From Manduca sexta (taxonomy: Eukaryota; Arthropoda; Insecta; Lepidoptera; Sphingidae): 64,000 bases of DNA. How positions within the stretch are numbered: position 1 is the stretch's first letter; every line of letters starts with the position of its first letter. The position numbers and the translations under genes were made by a program. Location of the stretch: NCBI RefSeq assembly GCF_014839805.1, contig NC_051142.1, positions 19,066,589-19,130,588 of the forward strand. Direction: 5' to 3'. This document shows, piece after piece, positions 37,001 through 46,758 of this stretch. The notes under the pieces are model-generated. The model did no database searches, was not told where the DNA came from, and saw nothing but the letters and a program-made list of their open reading frames with translations.

Positions 37001-40000
37001 TGGAAGGTCTAGGTATGTAGGTAACCCGATTCCTGGCGACTTTCCTTTATGTTAAATTTCTGAAGAATTAAATTATTATCAGAACGATTTGCAGACCGCA
37101 GTCATGCATATTAGTACCTATATGTTGTGCCGGCTCCCTTTCGGATTCTACATTTCGCCGCTGATGTTTACTATAGTTTAGGAGATCAGAGATGGAATGC
37201 ACATGGCGACGAGCGACGTCTTCGCACCTCTGCCTACCCTTTCGGGGACAAATTTGGATATGTGTTTATCATTTTGTAACTGCGTATTCCAGAGCTAAGT
37301 CATCAAATTGCAATATGGCGGAGGGCAGCTGACTCCCTACCACATCTAAGCCAGGATGTCCGTATAGTAAGAGAGAGGTTGGAAAGAAAGATACAGAAAC
37401 TAACTGTCCAGCGAGATTCGTTAGCAAAGAAGGCGAGCAAACGAGCATGCCCGAAGGAGACCTTCCAAAGTACGCTGATCAACTTGAAGGAAAAGGTATG
37501 TGGGAAAAAAATCGTCTAAGGAATGAAAAATAGAAAATTCCATGCATCGTCTATAAATATATGGCCATTAAAGTCTGAGGGTTTACTTGGCATTGTGTTA
37601 TTTATAATATAAAATAAAATTGTAGCGCATTTCCTACTAAGTTTTAGGCCGGAGTCTGAAATTCGTGCCCAATATATTAATAGGCTCGCCCCCTATCACA
37701 TCATGGGATGGGTTACACACGTCAGAGACTAGGTGCATCATACCTAAGGGTTTTAAAAATAATTTCAATACAAAACAAACTTGTTCAGAAATAATTTCCA
37801 TCCTACAGTTGCCTGGAAGAGATCGCTCTTAGCGATAAGATCGCCTATTGTTACACTAGCTATATTTTTTTTTCTTTTAAGTAGGTATGTGGTGTTCAAT
37901 AAAGAGTTATCTATCTAGGTTAACGATTACTTTGCTTCATTCCAGTACAAAATAAGAGACAAAGTTCTCCTAATGAAGACGTCCGTTGCAGTCGCATTCG
38001 TAGTGATTGTGTTTTTCCTGCACTCGATTCCAGATCTAAGTTAGTATTCCTATCCTTAATTAACCTATTCAATTTATTTTAATTTATTAGGCAATGACCA
38101 GACAAGCCTAACACCTGATGAGAAATACTATGATTAATTAACAGGCTAACGCCCGTGACCATGAAGGCTGCTAAGTCTTCGAAACGTCGGAAGAAAATTA
38201 AAATACAAAAAACAGCCATAAAATCCAAAAGCTAGTTCTAGTTTCTAATATTCGCATAAAACTAGAAATCATCAAGCTAATGCCTTGAAGGGCGTGCCAA
38301 ACACAAAAATTCCAGGTGCTTGCGATTTTTTGTCAATCAACAGTCACCAGATTAATGGACGTCCATTTTACTTGACATATATTCCGACCTTAGATAGAGT
38401 CACCACGTGTATAATTGTTATCGATTCGAGTACATTCTAAATCTTAAGACCAGCCTTTATGACCTACGCCGAAGGAAACGTTATCCTGCTTCTATGACAA
38501 CTTTTTGTTTTAAAGACCGCGTGTCCCTCGGGTGGACGGCGCTGCTGGGCGCGATTCTGCTGCTAACGCTGGCGGACCGCGAGGACCTGGAGCCGATCCT
38601 GCGCCGCGTCGAGTGGTCCACGCTGCTCTTCTTTGCTGCGCTCTTCGTGCTCATGGAGGTGCCCTTTTGTAGTATTAATAAGTTTCCTTCATTTTAGTTA
38701 TTCGCAGATGCTTTCCATTTCTTCACTGTGGTTTATCAGTTCCTTCAAAGTAAAATACTAACCCCCTTATTCATAGACGTTCTTTATGTAAGGGTGGAGT
38801 AAATCTGTGATAACAAGTCTGTTTCTAGGTGCTTACGGCATGGCAGCCTTCGCAATGCGTAGCCATAGGGCCGTTGTAATTGGCTTATATTGTTTTATTT
38901 CAATAACCATTGCTGTTAGCACTGAGAAACAGACTTGTTATCACAGATTTACTCCGTCCTTAGACAAAAAAATGTCTACGAATAAGGGGGTGAGTCTTTT
39001 AGTAAATCACGTGACAATTGTGATTGTCTTAAGTAGTCTTCGAACCGTCAGTCATTTACATAAAATACTCCTTATTTGTACGGAATCTTTAGACCCAAGT
39101 ACGATTCGCACGTGCCTGAATTGTATATGAAAAATTATTCGTCCTTTCCAGGCCTTATCGAAGCTCGGCTTGATCCTCTACATAGGGGGTTTGATGGAAC
39201 TGCTCATACTAAAAGTGGACGAAGGCGCCAGGCTCGCAGTGGCTATAATGCTCATTTTGTGGGTAAGTATTTTAATTCCACAATGATCCATAAGATTTTT
39301 ATGTGGTCGGAAGAAACAAATATGTTATACTAAACAAAAACCAACTAAGTTATACGATCTGATTTTTAAGCTACCTTTATGGTGGTTATGTACCTGTAAG
39401 GGCTCTTTTTGAGGTAAGCCTAGGTACCTACCTCAAAAAAGAGCCCTTATAGGACCACTTTGTCGTTTGACTGTCTGTCAAGACCATGTACCAAGTTTAA
39501 ACTTATGGGGCATTCCACGTGAAGCGGGCACGAAAAAAAACTCGATGTCTCAGATTTTCGTAATATTTGATTATGTTATACCTGTATATGTCCTCGATCC
39601 AGATACAAAATATTATTAAAGTGTAAAGCCTGGTAAGCGAGTTAAAGGACTTTGAAGTATTGACTGGCCGGCTGGTACACGCCACTTCGAATCCAATTAT
39701 CAAGTTTTTAAATGTTACAATAAAATAAATAAAGCAATGAAATAAATACTTCATTTATTGAGCTTTTTTATTGTATTTTGAAATTGAAAAATGTTTTTTT
39801 TTTCTTTGAAAAAAATATGTTTGAAAGTTTCAAACTTGAATTTCACAAAGTTGGCATATTTGTATTTTTTTATTTTTTTTCTAAAAATAGCTACTATTGT
39901 ATAGATAATCTCTGCGAAGTTTCATAATGGGCTGAGAAGTAGTTTAGGAGCTAGACCGATTACAGTGCAGAAGCGCGTCTGTCGCCATAAATAGCGAAGT

Positions 40001-42440
40001 AGTACAAACTTTCAATTAAACTAAGTACTTTCGATTAGACTATTTTATCATGTTTTGCATCGCTCTAACGATTCAATTACATCTGATTATAATATAAAAA
40101 AATATATTTATATTACTGACGGTGTACAACAACATTTGAAACTTGGCAAGGATAATCTATATACAATATTGGCTATTTTAGTAGAAAAACGTTATTATAT
40201 AAATATGCCAACTTTGTGAAATACAAGTTTGAAACATTAAAATATATATGAATAATAATAATAAATAGTAGTAGTAATAATAAATATGAGTTTGTGGCAT
40301 TGATGTTCTAGCCTATATGTATAAGCGGTCGGGTATCGTGAAGGCTTTTGTTTGATGCGTTATGTAAACTAGCCTGTGTCTCCAGGCGTTTTAGGTTACC
40401 ACTGAGACCGTCAAATTGCCCTTCTGCCATGTGAAGTGGCACGAAAATGAAATTCTGCATCTTTACCACAATCCTGTTTGAAATATAACAAGTTAATACA
40501 ATTAAATCTTTTAAAATGTTGTTGTGCACCGTCAGTAATATAAATATATTTTTTATATTATAATTAGATGTAATTGAATCGTTAGAGCGATGCAAAACAT
40601 GATAAAATAGTCTAATCGAAAGTATTTAGTTTAATTGAAAGTTTTACTACTTCGCTCTTTCTGGCGACCGCCGCGCTTCGGCACTGTAATCGGTCTAGCT
40701 CCTAAACTACTTCTCAGCCCATTATGAAACTTCGCAGAGATTATCTATACAGTAGTAGCTATTTTTAGAAAAAAATAAAAAAATACAAATATGCCAACTT
40801 TGTGAAATTCAAGTTTGAAACTTTCAAACATATTTTTTCAAAAGAAAAAAAACATTTTTCAATTTCCAAAAATACAATAAAAAGCTCAATAAATGAAGTA
40901 TTTATTTCATTGCTTTATTTATTTTATTGTAACATTTAAAACTTGATAATTGGATTCGAAGTGGCGTGTACCAGCCGGCCAGTCAAAACTTAAAAGTCCT
41001 TTAACTCGCTTACCAGGCTTTATACTTTAATAATATTTTGTATCTGGATCGAGGACATATACAGGTATAACATAATCAAATATTACGAAAATCTGAGACA
41101 TCGAGTTTTTTTTCGTGCCCGCTTCACGTGGAATGCCCCTTATATCAAATACTTAGGTCTACGATCTCACATGTACCAAAAATTCAATTTTGTAACTCAA
41201 CACGATCAAAACTAATGTTAGATACTTTCTTAATGTACTATATAAAATTTGTAAGGAAATCTCGGTGCGCGAGTCGCATGTGTCCATTATTTTTTTCTGA
41301 ATACGTGGAATTTTATCTGATACGTGTACGATCCAGACCTATTCTAATAACCAATAATGAACATAATTTTGATCATCACGAGAATCACCTAAATATATAG
41401 GATTAAAACGATTTACATCAATTCTACAGACAAGTATGCTTATGTTAGGTACAATTTCTTTTTCTTTCAGGTCTCGGGAATGATATCCGGTTTTGTGGAT
41501 AACATACCTCTAACTACAATGATGATCAGAGTAGTCCTCGCCATCGGCTCTAACCCGACTTTGAATCTGCCACTGTCTCCGCTGATCTGGGCTTTGCTAT
41601 TTGGAGCTTGCTTAGGAGGTATAGTATAATATTTATTGATTCTTTGAGGTGACTGCCTCAGTGGTAAAGTTGTATTTGGTACTTTGTATTTGCGACTATC
41701 GCGCTTCAATCCTGGGTTCGAATCCCAGGTCCGGTGAAAAAATTATGACTATGTTCTACTATTTTTAAAATTACCCAGTCTCAGATGGGAGTTAGGAAGT
41801 TGGCGGCATGATACCCCCGTGCCCCGGACAGCACGTAAAGCCGTTGGTCCTGCGGCTGACGTGTTTTTGGTTATATCGAATTGCTCTCACCGGACTATGA
41901 AAGTGAAGGAACAGAGAGTGCACCTTTGTATTGCGCACACACTTGTACACTATCTCCTGCGTAAAATGGCATGCCTGCCATGTTGCGTATGGGCAAGCCA
42001 AAGCTGCACAAAAAATTCGTCTCAGTTTCACATAAAACGAGAATGAAAGAAAAATTTGACCCGTCATGACCTGTGAAAGAAAGTTCTTGTAATGCTAAAT
42101 GACAATTAATAATCCATATCAATTATCAACCAATCTTCAATTGAGGAATCCCGTGCATAAGACCACTGTGGAATACCATAGTGGTATTAATATTACATTA
42201 TTATTGTGATTACCACATTCTTTTAGTAGCTTTTAAGTCAAAATAATGTTTATATTTTCAGGTAACGGCACACTTATAGGCTCAAGCGCAAGCGTTGTGT
42301 GCGCAGGAGTGGCAGAACAGCACGGGTACAAATTCACATTTTCAAGATTTTTCAAAATTGGCTTTCCTATAATGATTGGTCACCTTGTGGTCGCGTCAGC
42401 TTATCTTTTAATATGCCACTGTGTGTTTAGTTGGCATTGA
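28071..42440 (+). CDS. P protein (OCA2/hoepel-like) transporter, gene B, complete CDS
   Basis: Sixteen coding exons: 28071-28263, 30014-30170, 31858-31897, 32876-32921, 33199-33365, 33662-33910, 34194-34397, 35153-35268, 35687-35825, 36815-36950, 37293-37495, 37946-38039, 38516-38658, 39152-39262, 41471-41618, 42262-42440 (TGA). They add to 774 codons, near human OCA2 (838). The start ATG follows an in-frame TGA at 28059 and an acceptor at 28050, so a non-coding exon lies upstream. The exon at 32876 is least sure (32879 or further upstream possible). Residues 1-200 are hydrophilic. Residues about 202-265 form a luminal domain with Asn-X-Thr sites, followed by a first membrane helix (about 266-284). 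Residues 285-774 are the transporter core with [27 protein letters not shown] and [10 protein letters not shown]. Introns carry a mariner, SINE, LINE tails, MITE and foldback element. Expected in pigment-granule membranes. Intact throughout. Confidence 0.93.
29091..29471 (+). repeat. Interspersed repeat family 1, copy with an internal insertion
   Basis: It begins TACTGGTGGTGGGTCTCTCG and contains CTCTCGTATGTGAGAGTCCG, CTGCCGCCAAACAGAAGTGT, GATGGCGAGCGCAGTGGAAT and GGCAAGCTCG, and ends in an A run. It is the fullest copy of the family in the window and lies in intron 1 of gene B. Confidence 0.65.
29253..29330 (-). mobile_element. Short retro-insertion (poly-T head) inside repeat family 1
   Basis: A 78-bp block starting C(T)18 interrupts repeat family 1 and is bounded by ATCTCA on both sides (29247-29252 and 29331-29336). 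The poly-T and direct repeat fit target-primed insertion of a short 5'-truncated, polyadenylated RNA copy on the - strand. Confidence 0.6.
30484..31790 (+). mobile_element. Mariner-like DD37D element, apparently complete
   Basis: The 1,307-bp element sits between TA dinucleotides (30482-30483, 31791-31792). Its terminal inverted repeats start CTTAGTCTGGCCATAAATA and, on the other end, CCTAGTCTTGCCATAAATA (22 of 27 match). It carries one intact transposase ORF. It lies in intron 2 of gene B in the same orientation. The structure fits the maT (DD37D) branch of the Tc1/mariner superfamily. Confidence 0.93.
30626..31666 (+). CDS. Mariner (maT, DD37D) transposase, intact
   Basis: The 346-codon ORF begins MVWGDKEN, 142 bases inside the left end. 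The N-terminal half is two helix-turn-helix DNA-binding domains (about residues 5-110) joined by a GRPR hook at residues 59-62. The catalytic triad is visible: D151 in LFTDEKIF, D247 in FQQDSAPGH and D285 in [11 protein letters not shown]. The last two are separated by 37 residues, which defines the DD37D (maT) class. The protein would bind the terminal repeats and cut and paste the element into TA sites. No stop or frameshift is present, so the copy may be active or recently was. The open frame extends 18 codons upstream of this ATG, but the MVWG start matches the family's length. Confidence 0.93.
   Translation: MVWGDKENRIAVIALHKVGMEPNAIFKTLHTLGISKMFVYRAINRYNETSSVCDRKRSGRPRSVRTKKVVKAVRERIRRNPVRKQKILSREMKIAPRTMSRILKDDLGLAAYKRRTGHFLTDNLKKNRVVKSKQLLKRYAKGGHRKILFTDEKIFTIEQHFNKQNDRIYAQSSKEASQLVDRVQRGHYPTSVMVWWGVSYEGVTEPYFCEKGIKTSAQVYQDTILEKVVKPLNITMFNNQVWSFQQDSAPGHKARSTQSWLESNVSDFIRAEDWPSSSPDLNPLDYDLWSVLESTACSKRHDNLESLKQSIRLAVKNFPMERVRASIDNWPHRLKDCIAANGDHFE
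31976..32290 (+). repeat. tRNA-derived SINE
   Basis: Same family as 17579: A-box-like TAGTCTAGTTGG, then GTGGAACGGACTGCTGAGAC, GGAAACCTGAATCCC, GGCCAGCGTGGTGGACTA and a tail of TAATATTATTA. It is more diverged than 17579 and lies in intron 3 of gene B. Confidence 0.8.
33384..33545 (-). repeat. RTE-type LINE 3' tail with readable C-terminal codons
   Basis: On the - strand a frame reads [20 protein letters not shown] then WKSLGEAHV, the usual end of lepidopteran RTE-type polymerases. It is followed by the (TGA)n tail seen as ATCATCATC at 33389 on the + strand. It lies in the gene B intron between 33365 and 33662. Confidence 0.75.
34540..35095. repeat. Interspersed repeat family 3, interrupted copy
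   Basis: The left half (CTATCTCAAAAATTTACCAAT) ends near 34625. The right half (TTGTAATTGGTTCATTTTCGGAATCGG, shortened here) resumes near 35000. The unbroken relative is at 25370-25620. Confidence 0.6.
34625..34998 (-). mobile_element. GC-rich insertion, probable truncated non-LTR element
   Basis: About 370 bp split repeat family 3. Its right half (34790-34990) is very GC-rich (GGCGGCCCGCCGGGCATGCC and similar), while its left half is AT-rich with AATAAATAG on the - strand. This looks like a GC-rich ORF end plus AT-rich 3'UTR of a retroelement on the - strand. No protein motif is recognised, so the class is a guess. Confidence 0.4.
36150..36590. promoter_or_regulatory. CpG-rich block with CCAAT-type words in a gene B intron
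   Basis: Within the intron 35826-36814 lies a block with CTCATTGGCGGAGCGCGCAT, ACGTCATTGGGAGCCAATCA and several CG-rich words, unlike its AT-rich surroundings. CCAAT and CRE-like ACGTCA words can occur in promoters or in LTR U3 regions. Either an internal promoter or a solo LTR is possible; neither is shown. Confidence 0.25.
36591..36712. repeat. Tandem duplication of a 63-bp unit
   Basis: ATGGCAGTCGAATAAAATGC... at 36591 is repeated identically from 36654 for at least 57 bases. The copies show no substitutions, so the duplication is recent. Confidence 0.9.
38762..38990. mobile_element. MITE with roughly 60-bp terminal inverted repeats
   Basis: The left arm starts CCCCCTTATTCATAGACG and includes GAGTAAATCTGTGATAACAA. 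The right arm is its inverse, ending CTACGAATAAGGGGG. The loop has no coding signal. It lies between the gene B exons at 38516 and 39152. A diverged half-copy lies near 25262-25330. Confidence 0.75.
39392..39446. repeat. Short near-perfect hairpin
   Basis: TAAGGGCTCTTTTTGAGGTA (about 39396) pairs with TACCTCAAAAAAGAGCCCTTA (about 39427), with an AGCCTAGGTACC-type centre. It sits just upstream of the dispersed CCCTTATAGGACCACTTTG word. Confidence 0.65.
39507..41139. mobile_element. Foldback element, 1,633 bp, with about 0.63-kb inverted arms
   Basis: The left arm 39507-40137 is repeated in inverted orientation at 40514-41139. The ends read GGGGCATTCCACGTGAAGCG and its reverse complement and are flanked by TTAT on both sides (39503-39506, 41140-41143), a likely 4-bp target duplication. 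The arms differ by scattered substitutions and small indels, so they have aged apart. The loop has no transposase and contains a diverged extra copy of an arm segment (GCCAACTTTGTGAAATACAA at 40209). It sits in the gene B intron 39263-41470. The superfamily is not recognised. Confidence 0.88.
41644..42050 (+). repeat. tRNA-derived SINE, second family
   Basis: A tRNA-like head (GACTGCCTCAGTGGTAAAGT A-box, GGGTTCGAATCCCAGGTCCG B-box) is followed by a body with CCCAGTCTCAGATGGGAGT, GCGGCATGATACCCCCGTGC and GAGAGTGCACCTTTGTATTG. It resembles common lepidopteran SINEs. It lies in the last intron of gene B. It is not a functional tRNA gene, because no cloverleaf closes. Confidence 0.8.
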
Positions 42441-42905
42441 TACAGGGTGTTGTGTTAAGGCTGTATTTTAGACCATAATATACAGAGTGATTCTAAACTA
42501 GGGTATCAGTAATTGTGGACATTGTAAAATGGACTGCTCAGTATTGCAACCTTAAAAACTGTATTAATATTCCTTTAAGAGCCTAGAATCAATCATGGTA
42601 AAAGATAAATATGTCTGCACTCGATAAGTAAATATGTATGTAGAAAGTTAATTGATTGTTGTATTTAGGTTTGTGTATATCTTGTAATATATAACCAAAA
42701 GTAGGAATAGTTATCAATATTCATTAAAAGTATTAACGATACTTTAAAGGCAGAGCAGTATGTTAAGTAAATGTAATATTTCTGTATAAAATTCGTCAAT
42801 CTTTCTGCCTGTACTATCATCGCAGGGCAATATTCAAGTGGGAGCTTTAGTTACACTTCTGCCTACGTCTTGATGGTACAAGCGTGAGCTTGTCTACTGT
42901 GTGTA

Positions 42906-42911
42906 AATAAA
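42906..42911 (+). terminator. Candidate poly(A) signal of gene B
   Basis: AATAAA about 470 bases after the stop, followed by a GT-rich stretch (TTTTTGTATATG). Another AATAAA-type word is at about 42951. Confidence 0.45.
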
Positions 42912-42959
42912 ATACAATATTTTTGTATATGTATATTAATGAACAACTCAAATAAATTG

Positions 42960-43387
42960 TATAAAATCTTATATTTCGTGTTAAAAATGAGTATTAAATG
43001 TTATTTTTTATTTGCCATTTTATTTATTAGTAGTTTTAGTCGCTACCAACCCGTGTAGGATGAACGTGCATAGGTATGAAACAATTTGACACATTGAACA
43101 TTGTGACATATTTTTGTTATTTTATGACCTTTGAGTTTATGCCGACTGCTTTGTCGTTGGTGTCTTCTCGTTCGGTTAACTTCGGGTCGACAGTTATTTA
43201 AACTTATGTCATAATTTTAAACTTCTAGCCACTCGACATTGGCAAAAATCACCGATAAAAGCCTTTTTTTAAAGAAGACCTTTGAGTTATGCAAAGCTAA
43301 GTACCCGATGGTTACCATCGAACAGACATCTGCCGTCATGATGACTCCATACATGACGTCTTTAAGCGAACATATGCGTTAAAGCAG
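42960..43387. other. Intergenic, no gene seen
   Basis: AT-rich spacer downstream of gene B. No ORF or exon supported. Confidence 0.5.
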
Positions 43388-43588
43388 GAGGCCCTATTCC
43401 GTCTATAGGGGTAAATCCGTCTTTTTGCAATTACGGGTTTTTTATTCGAAAGAGAGCTTCGATAGCCGTATAGATAAGAAAGTCAAAAATTACCTATTTA
43501 CCTATACGGCTACTAAAGCTTCCCTTTGATTAGAACGCCCGTAATTGCAAAAAGACGGAAATGCCCCCATAGATGGAATAGGGCCCCC
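43388..43588. mobile_element. MITE, about 200 bp
   Basis: The left arm GGCCCTATTCCGTCTATAGG...CGTCTTTTTGCAATTACGGG is mirrored by the right arm CCCGTAATTGCAAAAAGACG...ATAGATGGAATAGGGCC. An inner inverted pair (CGATAGCCGTATAG/CTATACGGCTA) makes the whole unit foldable. No ORF. Confidence 0.75.
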
Positions 43589-45570
43589 TGACCTTATATG
43601 GAATATCCAACATCAACTTTGTACATAAAACACAAAGTCGATATTGCTTCGCCCAAGGGCGTCAATTCGACGAATTATAATCCAACTAACTCAACTTTAC
43701 TTGAGCAGAATATAGAGGCGAGGAAATGTGGAGGAAAATTTACAAATACACCTACACTGTATCGATTACTGTTGGTATTTAAGCCAAACTTGAATCAAGA
43801 GAGATAATTTGCCTATACATTGCCGTTAAAGCCACGTTCAAATACCAAAATTGCATTCTATATTCTATACAATCTTGTATTCATAATTATTATCACAAAG
43901 AAATCTTAAAGCCATTAAAAGTGCCAGGTTATCAAACATATACCTAATTCCTAGAAATATACACGCCCTTAGTCAACGCAAGCCTAACCGAAAACTACGC
44001 GCGTGCAACACTTAGATCTTATTAAAATTTAAAAAAGTGTAACATTAAGAAACAATATTTGCATATTTATAAGCAAATGTTTTGTGCTGAAAATATATAA
44101 AGGTCACGTGCTCATTTTTCTAATGTTAATGAAATGTTATCCTTATTCCATTTAATTAAAGTTCACCTTGTCTGGCCAGCGTTGACCTTTACATACACGC
44201 TTATCAGCTGCATTGAGACTGATTTATGTTGTCTATCTCATGTCCTGTTATAAGAATGATAGAGAGAGCGTACAATAATTATAATGCTGTTCATATGATA
44301 TTAAGGTCCATTTTCCACTGAAGGGGAGAAAAGATATATGGAAAAATATTTTTTTACTGCTTGTTAGCAAATACTTTTAGTAATAACATATGTTATTATT
44401 CAGTGTTTAACTAATCAACAAATTATCCCCATCTTCCTTTTAATCATGTCAAAATACAATAAAACTAATCTATTTTATCTCATCTCTGTTTTATCTCAAT
44501 CCAGTTCAATGTAAAGGCGATCTTAGGGGCAAGAAAATAAAGCTAACACCAAGAAATCACAGCTAGGCTAAGCTAAAATCAATGCTATGCCTACATTCAA
44601 ATCTATTTCAAATTGACTACTACAATTGAGCATTTAAAATCACAAAAAGCCAATGTTGTCAGCCAACCAAAAAGGGGGTAAGAATCAAACGATGTAGAGA
44701 AGGAGGGAGAGAAGCATTGCTCTCTCGCCTTGAATAGACAAAAATCAATAATTATGCAAAGTGCACTCACTGGGCTTTGTTCGGAAATACACTTAAAATC
44801 AATCCACTATTCAATTGATATTTTAATTTTGTTATAATTTCGTGACAACCCTATGTTTGTGTCATAGAACATACTTATATGAATAAGGCTCTGTGCTATG
44901 TACACCATAAACTTTTTTTGTCTTATTTGGGTAAGCAGAACTTACAAGATCCAAAAAGGAATCGTTAAAAGAGGGATAAATATACTTTTTGTATTATGGC
45001 TCCTACAGTTGGACACATTATATGAATAATTTTGAATTTTGAATTTCTGGAGACCATACTCTTCACTATTTTGGCACCATTCATAAAAAAATCAAATCAA
45101 TACTGATAGCCAATTATTTTATTTTAGACATCTATATGCAGGTGTTAATGTAATAATAATTGCAAAAAGGTTTCTTTTAAAGCATTGATGGGCACAAAAC
45201 ATTTTAGTGTGTTATTTTTTAATTTATGGTTGTTAAAATATGTCTTAATTATAATCTATCTGGATACTAAATTAGAAAAATGAAGTGTTTTTAAGAATGT
45301 GTTGTGGTAAATGCTAAGGGTAATCGTTAGGTTCTGTTTTTAATTATTGAAATGTAACCTAAGCCATGATGTTGTGTTTCAATAGAAATTGCAGATATTT
45401 TTCTTGATTGAAAACTAACTGAACTATTATATCTAAAACCTATTACAATGTTTTAAAATTGTTATTATGTAACACTGTCTGTAAATTCTATTTGAATATT
45501 TGGCATGTTTTTATATTGATCGGTCATGTGTTCGTTTGTGTTTGCCAAAACTAAATATAAAATATAGTCT
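43589..45570. other. Intergenic between gene B and the phosphatase cluster
   Basis: AT-rich; the longest ORFs are short and lack splice or family support. No gene, RNA or bounded repeat recognised. Confidence 0.45.
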
Positions 45571-46758
45571 CTATGCTGAAATGAACTTGGTTAATAACTT
45601 CTTAAAGTCTTGCCATGGACAATAACCTTCATTATTTATGGTACATCCGTTTAGCTCCAATAGTGTAAATTCTGGAGGATATTCTAACGACAACCTGTAA
45701 CCTTTTCTCATCCCATCTGTGCTTTGATATACGTAATTAACTTTCAAGAAATACTGCTTAATTTTCTTATCCCACCATTTTTGGAAGACGATTTTCCCAC
45801 CTGCTGGTGTGACCTCGTACTGCTTTTCCAAATAGTAGGGTTTAAATCCCATCAAGTTTAATACGGTATAGATATTTGCATCATGTCCCATTAGAAAAAG
45901 CACCTTTGGTGGATCATCTTTAAGTAGCATTTCGGACATGTATTTCACAAGAGGCTTCGCCACATCTTTTGCTATGACTGTGGTATTGAAAATTACATTA
46001 TGATACCCCCTACTAAGGTCGATAATGGAATACCATTTCTGTTCATTCGGTAACATTCCCCAAGCAACCTCATTGGAATGAAATCCTTCATAGTTTTCCA
46101 TAATGAATGAATCAATTGCTGACTTACTTATCTTCAATGGTCCTGTTAAATTCGGTTTAGCACCGGCGGCGACGTACGGTTGATTCTTGTCTGTATTCAA
46201 GTCACACTTGCCTTGCTCGAGGCACAGTTTGGATTGTTCGTAATCTAATATTTTTTCAATTTGGTCATAGCAAGATTTCAATGATAATAATCTCAGTTTC
46301 TTTTGCATTTGGTCTAACGCTTCTTGTTTGTACGCGGCTGTTTTATTGTGCACTATGGGGTTGAAGATGGGATCGCTGTTTGTTTGTGAGTGTACAGTAA
46401 CATTGCAGCCTGGAAACCCATCGTCGACAAACGCTTGGGCTGAAGCTACAGTCCGTTGAGCACTATTGGCATAGACATACAACTCTTGCTCTGTGGGGCA
46501 CTGGTCAGTCAGTAAACCTTCTTTTTGCAGCCATTTAGAAAAATATGCACCCATAAAGCCTTCCAACAATGCTCCCTTTGCAGTAAGATATCCTCTTTTC
46601 TCCTTCCATACTGGCCAAATTTTTGGAGTCATTAACTCAAGATTTTTAGCCAAAGGTGTCCTCACATTGTGCCTACTTAGTATAAGAACCTGTTTTAATA
46701 CTAAATCACAGTTTGACTTTGTAAATAACGTTAACAATATGAGAAATTGTATATCCAT
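45571..46758 (-). CDS. Agp-like (glucose-1-phosphatase-type) histidine phosphatase, copy 1
   Basis: A single-exon ORF of 395 codons. The first 17 residues form a signal peptide (hydrophobic FLILLTLF, then SNC). The histidine-phosphatase nucleophile motif is LSRHNVRTP with H30; Asn after His replaces the usual Gly of eukaryotic acid phosphatases and is characteristic of bacterial Agp. The proton-donor motif is GHDANIY with H292-D293. Also Agp-like are PVWKEKRGYLTAKGALLEGFMG, YANSAQRTVASAQAF, FPGC, DPIFNPI, GGKIVFQ and the C-terminal Cys pair (NGC...GYC). The enzyme should cleave phosphate from sugar phosphates or phytate-like substrates outside the cell or in the gut lumen. It is the most diverged of three tandem copies. 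The lack of introns and the bacterial motif set point to horizontal origin. Confidence 0.92.
   Translation of the reverse strand: MDIQFLILLTLFTKSNCDLVLKQVLILSRHNVRTPLAKNLELMTPKIWPVWKEKRGYLTAKGALLEGFMGAYFSKWLQKEGLLTDQCPTEQELYVYANSAQRTVASAQAFVDDGFPGCNVTVHSQTNSDPIFNPIVHNKTAAYKQEALDQMQKKLRLLSLKSCYDQIEKILDYEQSKLCLEQGKCDLNTDKNQPYVAAGAKPNLTGPLKISKSAIDSFIMENYEGFHSNEVAWGMLPNEQKWYSIIDLSRGYHNVIFNTTVIAKDVAKPLVKYMSEMLLKDDPPKVLFLMGHDANIYTVLNLMGFKPYYLEKQYEVTPAGGKIVFQKWWDKKIKQYFLKVNYVYQSTDGMRKGYRLSLEYPPEFTLLELNGCTINNEGYCPWQDFKKLLTKFISA

Noticed and set aside
39507..41139. Inverted repeat as an assembly artefact (folded read)
   Set aside because: The arms differ by many substitutions and small indels, and both ends carry the same TTAT flank, as in a real insertion.
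41644..41740. Possible tRNA gene (good A- and B-box)
   Set aside because: The boxes are too far apart, no cloverleaf closes, and the sequence continues into a typical SINE body.
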